NCBI GenBank assembly: GCA_905215655.1
Contig: CAJMQT010000070.1
Location: forward strand, 1-10,265
Length of the DNA: 10,265 nt
Direction: 5' to 3'
Origin: an uncultured bacterium
Lineage (GTDB): Bacteria > Bacteroidota > Bacteroidia > Bacteroidales > Bacteroidaceae
The position numbers and the translations under genes are program-made. The notes beneath the pieces were generated by a model that was not told where the DNA came from, searched no databases, and saw only the letters and a program-made list of their open reading frames with translations. This document shows, piece by piece, positions 1 through 6,800 of the stretch (position 1 is its first letter; every line of letters begins with the position of its first letter).

Positions 1-56
1 TGTAACCGGGTGTGGAGGAACAACGTGACGACACGCCCGGTAATAAGCATAATACG

Positions 57-84
57 AAAAGCACCCGGAGTGGTGCTACTTTTT
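57..84. terminator. Possible bidirectional rho-independent terminator downstream of the Fic gene
   Basis: A 6-bp stem AGCACC/GGTGCT (60-65 with 72-77) encloses a 6-base loop. On the minus strand the hairpin comes right after the Fic stop codon and runs into TTTT. On the plus strand it is followed by TTTTT at 80-84. It could therefore stop transcription from both sides, as between convergent genes. The stem is short, so the call is moderate. Confidence 0.5.
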
Positions 85-1408
85 ATATTTCGTCGAACTC
101 ACGTTGTTTATGGCTTATTATTTCTTCAAAATTCTCCGAGCGTATGTAGCCCACGGTTCTGTTGTTGATGGGTATTTCTTCCATCAGTCCCATTATGACG
201 AGTCGTTGCAGGTCGGTTCTTGCCGTGCGTCCTGTAACGGCGAAGCGTGTTGCTATCTCTTTGGCGGTAAATATTTGGTTTTGTTTTTCGCTTATTATTT
301 TCAGTATGTGAGCCTGCCGTTGGTTGACGCCTGCCAGTCCTTTGAAGTGCAGCAGACCGTCGCGCTCGTTTATCTTGCGTTGCAGATACTGTTTCAGTTC
401 TTCGTATGCCTTCTTCATTGTGCTGAGGTTGAACTGTATGAAGTATGACAGGTCGTTGTCGTCGTGCTCGGTGTAGAGGAAAGCTTTTTCGTACGCCTGC
501 TTGTTGCGGTATATTATTCTCGAGATGGAGAGGTATTCGGTGAGCCAGTATCCTTTTTTTATCATGTACCAGTAGACCAGCGAGCGTGCTGTCCTGCCGT
601 TGCCGTCGGCAAAGGGGTGGATGTATGCCAGCATGAAGTGGATTATTATTCCTTTTATTATCGGGTGGATAAAGTTTGCCGGGTCGTCGTTGTTGGCAAA
701 CGAGCAAAGCTCTTCGAGCAGGCGTTCCACCTCCTCATGCGGGGGCGGTGTGTGTGCCACGTCGCCTGTTATGCCGTCCATCACAACTATGTCGTCGTTG
801 CTGCGTATGTTCCCCTCGTCGGCGCTGTCGTCCAGTGTGCCGGCGGATATTGACCGGTGTATGTCGAGCAGCTTGCTTATCGAGAAGTCGTCCTGCCTGT
901 GGTCGGCAAGGTAACGTATGGTGGAGTAGTTGTTTACGATCATCTGCTGACTCTTGTCGCGCGGTTTCTGCTGTTTGCGCAGCATTTCTTTTGCCACCTT
1001 GCGGGTGGTCGATGCGCCCTCCATCTGGCTTGACGCTATTGCCTCCTCCATTATCGAACTGACGAGATAGAAGTTTCTGTCGTGTTCGGGTATCATGTCT
1101 TTCGTGCCGAGGTTGCCGCCCATGTTCATGTCAAACTCGTGCAGCATGGCGAGCATCTGTTCGGTTATGTTGAAACGGAACGTGTATCTCCCGAAGGTTA
1201 TTGTCTTCGAGTTAAGCATGCGTTGCAGCTTTACCGCCTGCCACATCACCTTGGCGTCAATACCCACGGGGGCGAGGTATTTCACCTTGTCCCAATAGAA
1301 ATATGCGTTGTTGATTTTGTTCAGCAGCGACATTGTTCTCGGGTCGGACAGCAGCTTTATTGCCTTTTGCAGCTCGGCTCTTTTCAGTTCGGGAGTCTTC
1401 TCTATCAT
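83..1408 (-). CDS. Fic-family protein (probable AMPylase) with internal inhibitory motif and C-terminal winged helix
   Basis: This is a 441-residue cytoplasmic protein. Fic enzymes usually transfer AMP from ATP to a hydroxyl side chain of a target protein. The catalytic motif HPFADGNGRTAR at residues 264-275 is fully canonical: H264 as base, D268 for metal, and the GNGR phosphate loop. The flap segment with HTPPP lies near 219-223. SSQMEG at 126-131 fits the inhibitory motif [S/T]xxxE[G/N], with E130 as the glutamate expected to block ATP. Its place N-terminal to the Fic motif makes this a class II, self-inhibited Fic protein. Residues about 363-425 form a DeoR-like helix-turn-helix/winged helix (TAKEIATRFAVTGRTARTDL), suggesting DNA binding or self-regulation. 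No small antitoxin ORF sits beside it, which agrees with in-cis inhibition. The ATG lies about 20 bases from a TATCTTTG box. The target is unknown; deAMPylation is possible. The family call is secure. Confidence 0.93.
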   Translation of the reverse strand: MIEKTPELKRAELQKAIKLLSDPRTMSLLNKINNAYFYWDKVKYLAPVGIDAKVMWQAVKLQRMLNSKTITFGRYTFRFNITEQMLAMLHEFDMNMGGNLGTKDMIPEHDRNFYLVSSIMEEAIASSQMEGASTTRKVAKEMLRKQQKPRDKSQQMIVNNYSTIRYLADHRQDDFSISKLLDIHRSISAGTLDDSADEGNIRSNDDIVVMDGITGDVAHTPPPHEEVERLLEELCSFANNDDPANFIHPIIKGIIIHFMLAYIHPFADGNGRTARSLVYWYMIKKGYWLTEYLSISRIIYRNKQAYEKAFLYTEHDDNDLSYFIQFNLSTMKKAYEELKQYLQRKINERDGLLHFKGLAGVNQRQAHILKIISEKQNQIFTAKEIATRFAVTGRTARTDLQRLVIMGLMEEIPINNRTVGYIRSENFEEIISHKQREFDEI

Positions 1409-1428
1409 TTCCGCATTTATTTATAATG

Positions 1429-1436
1429 CAAAGATA
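1429..1436 (-). promoter_or_regulatory. Bacteroidetes-type -7 box for the Fic gene
   Basis: Read on the minus strand the bases are TATCTTTG, an exact fit to the TAnnTTTG consensus of the Bacteroidetes primary sigma factor. The box is 20 bases upstream of the Fic ATG, implying a leader of roughly 12-15 bases. No clear TTTG -33 element is visible; that position is taken by AT-rich DNA at the edge of the lgt hairpin. Confidence 0.6.
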
Positions 1437-1452
1437 AGATTATTTTTAATAT

Positions 1453-1505
1453 AAAAGCGGAAAATAGGGGAAATTTTCCGAATATTTCCTCTATTTTCCG
1501 CTTTT
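1453..1505 (-). terminator. Long hairpin, probable lgt terminator
   Basis: Two 22-base arms (1453-1474 and 1484-1505) are reverse complements except for one mismatch and enclose a 9-base loop. The hairpin begins 38 bases past the lgt stop. On the minus strand it ends in CCGCTTTTATATT, a modest U-tract, and it is nearly symmetric on the plus strand. It lies immediately upstream of the Fic promoter and would insulate that gene from lgt read-through. Confidence 0.65.
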
Positions 1506-1542
1506 CGTTTCTTCTTTCCTTATCTTTTTACTGCTCTTGTTT

Positions 1543-2379
1543 TTACTTTTTCTTTGCCTTGTTCGCCCTCCACATGCACACGGCTCCGAGTATGATGAAT
1601 GGCAGGCTGAGCAGCTGACCCATGTTGAGGGGCATGTCTGCCTCGAAGCCCACCTGAATGTCTTTTGTGAACTCGATGAAGAAACGGGCGCTGAATATCA
1701 GCACGAGACACAGTCCGAAGAAGAAGCCCGTGCCCACCTTTTCGGGGCGTTTGCGGTAGATATACAGCCCGATGAAGAAGAACAGCAGGTATGCAATCGC
1801 CTCGTAGAGCTGCCCCGGATGGCGCGGCAGCATGTCGACGCGCTCGAAGACGAAAGCCCAGGGCACGTCCGTCGCCTTGCCTATTATCTCGGAGTTCATC
1901 AGGTTGGCGATGCGTATGAGGCATGCCGTGGCGGGAGTGGCTATCGCCACATTGTCCAAAACGGTCCAGAGTGGCACCTTTGTCTTCCTGACGTACAGCC
2001 AGAGCGCCAGCATGAGTCCTATCGTTCCGCCGTGGCTGGCAAGTCCTTCGTAGCCCGTGAAGTGCCACGAGCCGTCCCATGTGAAACGTATGGGCAGCAG
2101 CATTTCGATGACGTGCTTGCCGCTTGACAGGAAGTATTCGGGCTCGTAGAACAGGCAGTGTCCCAGTCGGGCGCCGGCGAGGACGCCCACGAAGCAGTAG
2201 ATGAACAGCGGGTCAAACAGTTCCGCCTTTATCTTTTGTTTCTCATACAGCCATTTCACGATGAAATATGCCGCCATGAGCCCTATCATCCAGCACAGGG
2301 CGTACCAGCGTATCTGCACCGAACCGATGTGAAACGCAATGGGGTCGGGGTTCCAGAGGATGTAATTTAGTGTGGTCAT
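1543..2379 (-). CDS. lgt: Prolipoprotein diacylglyceryl transferase
   Basis: This inner-membrane enzyme moves diacylglycerol from phosphatidylglycerol to the lipobox cysteine of prelipoproteins, the first step of bacterial lipoprotein maturation. The 278-residue product is normal length for the family. Family landmarks occur in order: GARLGHCLFYEPEYF at 69-83; GLASHGG at 112-118, with H116 matching the essential His of the E. coli enzyme; the Lgt signature RIANLMNSEIIG at 156-167, with R156, N159 and N162; HPGQLYE at 187-193; and R232 in the conserved C-terminal Arg region (SARFFIEF). Several hydrophobic stretches (about 23-45, 58-78, 115-130, 194-208, 217-235 and 253-270) give the expected multi-pass topology, and the tail is lysine-rich. 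No TAnnTTTG box was found in the 153 bases upstream, so it may be read through from ychF across the REP-like pair. The ATG and length leave little doubt about the start. Confidence 0.97.
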   Translation of the reverse strand: MTTLNYILWNPDPIAFHIGSVQIRWYALCWMIGLMAAYFIVKWLYEKQKIKAELFDPLFIYCFVGVLAGARLGHCLFYEPEYFLSSGKHVIEMLLPIRFTWDGSWHFTGYEGLASHGGTIGLMLALWLYVRKTKVPLWTVLDNVAIATPATACLIRIANLMNSEIIGKATDVPWAFVFERVDMLPRHPGQLYEAIAYLLFFFIGLYIYRKRPEKVGTGFFFGLCLVLIFSARFFIEFTKDIQVGFEADMPLNMGQLLSLPFIILGAVCMWRANKAKKK

Positions 2380-2397
2380 GGTGAAAAAGTTGGAGCA

Positions 2398-2434
2398 GCC
2401 CCCTCCCGGTCTCCCCGAGTGGAGGAGATGAGGG
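2398..2434 (+). repeat. REP-like GC-rich element, copy 1
   Basis: This C-rich element opens with GCCCCCTCCCGGTCTCCCC and contains a short internal stem (CTCC/GGAG). It is the near reverse complement of the element at 2491-2525; the outer 22 bases differ at only two positions. It ends about 18 bases from the lgt start codon. The form of a small hairpin plus a conserved G/C-run tail resembles REP elements; I assign no family name. Confidence 0.6.
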
Positions 2435-2490
2435 AAAGCCGATTTATTTTATATTTCGTTAATTGTCAATTATCAAGTAGCCCGTCGATA

Positions 2491-2525
2491 TCCTTCTCCT
2501 CCCCTCGGGGAGGTCGGGAGGGGGC
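2491..2525 (-). repeat. REP-like GC-rich element, copy 2 (inverted)
   Basis: This copy faces the one at 2398-2434 and ends in GTCGGGAGGGGGC. Its internal palindrome CCTCCCC-TC-GGGGAGG (2499-2514) can fold alone. It lies 7 bases downstream of the ychF stop. The two copies are separated by 56 AT-rich bases (2435-2490), which contain AATTGTCAATTATCAA and no gene. A ychF-lgt transcript could pair the copies into a stem of about 35 bp. No U-tract follows, so a simple terminator is unlikely. Confidence 0.6.
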
Positions 2526-2532
2526 TTCCTTG

Positions 2533-3633
2533 TTATACATTAAACCGGAAGTGCATGATGTCGCCGTCCTGCACAACGTATTCTTTTCCTTCGATACCGA
2601 GTTTGCCTGCCTCGCGCACGGCAGCCTCAGAGCCGTATTGGATGTAGTCGTCGTATTTTATCACCTCGGCGCGGATAAAGCCCTTCTCGAAGTCGGTGTG
2701 TATCACTCCGGCGCATTGCGGAGCCTTCCAGCCCTTCTTGTAGGTCCACGCCTTTACCTCCATCTCGCCGGCGGTGATGAATGTCTCGAGGTTCAGCAGG
2801 GCGTAAGCCTTCTTGATAAGGCGGTTGACGCCGCTCTCTTCGAGACCGAGCTCGTCGAGGAAGAGCTGCTTGTCCTCGTAGGTTTCCAGTCCGGCTATGT
2901 CCTCTTCCGTCTTGCCGGCTATGACGAGCACTTCGGCGCCCTCTTCGCGTGCTATCTCTTCGACGCGTGCCGAGTAGTCGTTGCCGGTCTTTGCCGAAGC
3001 CTCGTCAACGTTGCAGACGTAGAGCACGGGCTTTGCCGTCAGCAGGAAGAGGTTGCGTGCCGCCTCCTGCTCTTCTTTGCTGTCAAACTCAACGATGCGT
3101 GCGTTCTTGCCCTGTTCGAGCACCTCTTTATATGCCGTCAGCACGCTTACTTCCGTCTTGGCGTCTTTGTTGCCCGCGGCAGCCACCTTCTGCTGTTTGG
3201 CGAGCCGTCCCTCGATGGTCTCGAGGTCTTTCAGTTGCAGCTCGGTGTCTATTATCTCTTTGTCGCGGATGGGGTCGATGGTGCCGTCAACGTGGGTTAT
3301 GTTATCATCGTCGAAGCAGCGCAGCACATGGATTATGGCGTCTGTCTCGCGTATGTTTCCGAGGAATTTGTTCCCCAGTCCTTCGCCTTTGGATGCGCCT
3401 TTCACCAGTCCGGCTATGTCGACGATCTCGCATGTTGCGGGCACGATGCGTCCCGGGTGAACGATTTCGGCGAGTTTTGTCAGTCTCTCGTCGGGCACTG
3501 TTATCACTCCGACGTTAGGTTCTATTGTGCAAAAAGGGAAGTTTGCCGCCTGTGCCTTTGCGCTCGACAGGCAGTTGAAGATTGTGGACTTGCCCACGTT
3601 AGGCAGTCCCACGATACCACATTTTAATGACAT
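2533..3633 (-). CDS. ychF: Redox-regulated P-loop ATPase YchF (OLA1 family)
   Basis: This soluble Obg-related nucleotidase associates with ribosomes and is linked in other bacteria to stress and oxidative responses. Its 366 residues are full length for the family. The Walker A motif GLPNVGKS is at 9-16 and switch II VDIAG at 71-75. The G4 motif is NVDE (208-211) rather than NKxD, the change that gives this family its preference for ATP over GTP. NKFLGNIRETDAIIHV (88-103) is a typical YchF stretch. C35, in PFCTIEPNVG, matches the redox-sensing cysteine reported for the E. coli protein. A coiled-coil insert spans about 125-200, and a C-terminal TGS domain covers about 282-366, ending HFRFNV. 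The ATG is 27 bases from a TATCTTTG box. lgt follows after 153 bases on the same strand. Confidence 0.97.
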   Translation of the reverse strand: MSLKCGIVGLPNVGKSTIFNCLSSAKAQAANFPFCTIEPNVGVITVPDERLTKLAEIVHPGRIVPATCEIVDIAGLVKGASKGEGLGNKFLGNIRETDAIIHVLRCFDDDNITHVDGTIDPIRDKEIIDTELQLKDLETIEGRLAKQQKVAAAGNKDAKTEVSVLTAYKEVLEQGKNARIVEFDSKEEQEAARNLFLLTAKPVLYVCNVDEASAKTGNDYSARVEEIAREEGAEVLVIAGKTEEDIAGLETYEDKQLFLDELGLEESGVNRLIKKAYALLNLETFITAGEMEVKAWTYKKGWKAPQCAGVIHTDFEKGFIRAEVIKYDDYIQYGSEAAVREAGKLGIEGKEYVVQDGDIMHFRFNV

Positions 3634-3660
3634 GTCTTAATTTTAAACGTTTACTGGGTG

Positions 3661-3668
3661 CAAAGATA
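3661..3668 (-). promoter_or_regulatory. Bacteroidetes-type -7 box for ychF
   Basis: The minus strand reads TATCTTTG, identical to the Fic-gene box and an exact TAnnTTTG match, 27 bases before the ychF ATG. The -33 position falls within or next to the 7-bp tandem repeat at 3677-3707, so no standard TTTG element is visible there. Confidence 0.6.
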
Positions 3669-3676
3669 TTAATAAA

Positions 3677-3707
3677 TTAAGAATTAAGAATTAAGAATTA
3701 AGAATTA
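3677..3707. repeat. 7-bp tandem repeat (TTAAGAA) x 4.4
   Basis: Four perfect head-to-tail units start at 3677, 3684, 3691 and 3698, followed by a partial TTA. The array lies between the ychF -7 box and the terminator of the large repeat protein, about where the ychF -33 contact would be. Confidence 0.85.
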
Positions 3708-3724
3708 TTGCCGTTTTCAGGAAT

Positions 3725-3786
3725 ATAAAAGGAGTTATCGGTTTTTAAGTTTATCCATCAACTTAAAATACGATAACTCCTTTTAT
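3725..3786 (-). terminator. Two-part hairpin terminator of the GLUG protein gene
   Basis: The outer stem is 16 perfect base pairs (3725-3740 with 3771-3786). It continues through a 2x2 internal mismatch into a 9-bp inner stem (TTTTAAGTT 3743-3751 with AACTTAAAA 3760-3768) and an 8-base loop. It starts 20 bases past the stop codon of the large gene. On the minus strand the stem base is CTCCTTTTAT, giving a U-run; the plus strand has a similar run, so it could work in both directions. Confidence 0.8.
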
Positions 3787-3805
3787 TATTTAAATGAGAG
3801 TCGGT

Positions 3806-6800
3806 TTATCTCTTGCCGATTACCTTACGTGTCGCGGTGGTGCCGTCGGCGTAACGTATCACGGCGATGCGTACCTGACCGCGCTCGGGAGCCGCTGCCG
3901 CCATGCCGTCGACGGTGAAGTAGCGGATATTTTCCACCTCTTTGACTGCTGTCTCGCTGCCGATGCCCGACGTAGCTTTCTTAACCACAATCTCGTAGGT
4001 TTTCGAACGCGGCGTCTCCTCGTCGGTCGTGATGGTTACCCAGCCCGTTCCTACCGCCTCGGGAGTTACGGTTCCGTTTTCGTCTATCGAGAGAATTTCG
4101 TGAGCCGTCCAAGAGGTGTGCTGCAGTATGCCGAGCTTGAACTCCTGATTGACATTGTCGGCAGCATCGCCTTCGGCAAACTTCATGTACGCCGCGTTAA
4201 GGTTTGCTACGGCGACGGTGTCGACAAATGCGAGCGTCGGGAAGCAAGCCTCATGATAGGTGAATGCCTCGCCAAGGTCGGCAGTCATCATCTCGGCGGG
4301 CGTAAGGCGTTTGCCGTAGGTGTCGTTGGCGTTCTGTGCCAGAGCCTCCGTGCTGCAATAAACCTTCTCCACGTGCATAGCCTCCGCCATGATCGGGTTC
4401 TTCGTGTCGACATAGCGTGACAGACCTGCAACGCCGAACACGTCTTTGGCGTCGGCGTCGGTAGCCGTAATCTTACCCATGTTGTAGCAATGCAGAATGG
4501 TCGTGCCGCCATTGCCGTTGTTGTGCATGGCGGGGTTGATACCAGCAACGATGTCCGGCGCGGTGATATTGCCGAAGTTGTAGCACTCCTGCATTGTTAC
4601 GGGACCGTAGCCGCCCCATATACCGCCCGTGCCCAAGCCCTTGTCGGCAAATGCCGCCGTGCTTGTTACGTTGCCGAAGTTGGCCGCATAGCTTACGTCG
4701 GCAATAGGCATTGCGCCTACTCCGATAACACCTGCCACGCCTCCTATTTCAGACTCTATGTCGCCGGCGTTCCACAGTCGTGTCATCTTGCAGCAGCCGT
4801 AACCTATCACGCCGCCCACGCCGCTCATGTTTGCTGTCGGCGCAGCCTGTTTCACGATTATCTTACCCATGTTCCAGCAGTCGCTGACTTCTGTTCCGCT
4901 TGCTTTCGCTATCACGCCGCCCACGGACGAGCACTCGCTGTAAATCTCGCCCGTGTTCCAGCAGTTCTTTGTGTAAGTGGGATAAGCGGTACTTCCGCTC
5001 ATCTGACCCACCACGCCGGCAACGGTGTAGCCCGTTGTCGAGAATCCTGAGACGCGTCCCGTGTTCCAGCAGCTGTCAACCGTACATCCGTTGGCTATCT
5101 TTGCGATGATACCTGCCACGGTTCCCTTGCCGTGGATGGGCGCCGTGTTGCCGCAGCGCAGGATGTATGAGAGTCCTCCGCCTACCGCGTCGCCGGCGAT
5201 ACCTGCTACGGTCGAGCCGTTTTCGATACTTACTTCCGCCTCGTTGAAACAGTCTTCAATCCGTCCTTGCTTGCCCAAGCGACCTACGATACCGCCTGCT
5301 ATCGTGCGAGCGATGACCTTACCTTGGTTGCGGCAGTTGGTTATCGTGCCGTATGCCTTGCCGGCTATACCGCCGACGTACTGCTGTCCGGTCCATGTGG
5401 TGCCTGTGGTGTTCTTTGTCTGACCCACAACGCCCTTGTTAACGCAGTTGTCGATGGTCGAACCTAAGTCGGCGTAGCCTACGAAACCGGCGATGTCGTT
5501 GTAGTTTGTGGCGTAAAGGTCGCTGACAACGCCTTCGAAGACGCTGTTAGTAAGGCTCGATCCGTCGAACATGTGACCTACAAATCCGGCTGTGTCACCG
5601 CCCTTTCCGTTAACGGCGCAAAGCGACTTACAGTCGGAAATCTTGCCGTACAGCTGTCCGGCAAAGCCGCCGACGTATGAGTAGCCCGTGATCTTGCCGT
5701 CGAGCGTCAGGTCGTGAACCGAGCCCTTGGCGCCGATTGTGCCGAAGAAGCCGATGTTCTTGCCTGTCTTGCTGATCTCGTCGGTGAACGCGAACTTGGA
5801 GATTGTCATGCCGTTGCCGTCGAAGTCGCCCTGGAACTGTACGCCGGTGCGTGCTATCGGCAGGAACTCTTCGCCGTCAGCGTAGGCGATGTCGTTGAGC
5901 ACCTTGAAGTAATAACCGTCGTAGTCCATGCCCGACGATGTGATGAAGTTTGCAAGGAGCGTCAGGTCTGCCGATGTCTTGATGCGGAACGGGTCTTCTG
6001 CCGAGCCGGCGCCTTCAAGGATCGCAGGAATGCTCTTCAACTCATATTTCTTCGTGTAACCGCCCGCATAGACCGCTGTCAACTCGTCTGCCGCCACTTC
6101 CGTTTCGGGAATGGTGACTGTCAGCTTGCCGTCGGCAATGGCGAAGTTGGTTGCCGTCTTCAACGTCCACGTCACGTCGGCGTTGGCAGAAAGGTTAACG
6201 TTGTTCAGGATGTTTGTGCGCTTCTCGTTCTTGCCGAACAATATATAGATGGCGCGGCAAGCCTTGCCCGTCTCCTCCTTGTCGAACGCTTTCAGGGCGG
6301 GATAAGCCTTGTCGGAGAATGCAAACTTGTCGGCGTCAAGACCTTCGGGTGCCGTCGCCGTGACCAGCTCGGATGTCGATACGCCGTTCATGCCACGGCT
6401 TACCGACGGGCAGCCCGCCATGTTGTTGACAGAGGCGTCGAAGTAGTTTGCCGCCATTTCTCCGGCACCGTTTGAGTAGCCCATTATGCCGCCGACGTAT
6501 TCGCCTGTGCTCGTCACCATGCCCGAAGATACGCATTGGTTGACGCTGCCGTTGCCTGTTCCGTCAGAGTTTGAGCCTATCACGCCGCCCACATATTCGG
6601 CGCCTGTGACGGCTCCGTTGTTGACGCCGCGTGTCAGCGAGCCTGCCGACGCACCGGCAACGCCGCCTGTATATTTGCCCGTCGAGCTGATGTCGCCGTC
6701 GTTCTGACAGTCGCTTATCGTGCCCATGTTACGGCCTGCGATACCGCCGGTGTAATCATCGCAGTCGGTCATGGCGCCGCCATTGTAGCAACCGGTCACT

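Noticed and set aside
1..50. Minus-strand ORF starting with ATG at 50
   Set aside because: It follows a likely terminator directly, has no promoter box, and only 16 codons are visible.
126..707. Minus-strand frame of 193 codons overlapping the Fic gene
   Set aside because: Out-of-frame shadow, Arg/His/Gln-rich, overlapping the conserved catalytic region of Fic.
83..1408. Toxin-antitoxin pair around the Fic gene
   Set aside because: No small neighbouring gene was found, and the inhibitory motif lies inside the Fic protein itself.
2419..3627. Plus-strand open frame of 402 codons antisense to ychF
   Set aside because: It mirrors a full-length, highly conserved ychF; its length comes from codon bias of the opposite strand, and its translation shows no recognisable domain.
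5714..6475. Plus-strand open frame of 253 codons inside the GLUG gene
   Set aside because: Antisense shadow of module 3, linker 2 and module 2; no domain or start signal.
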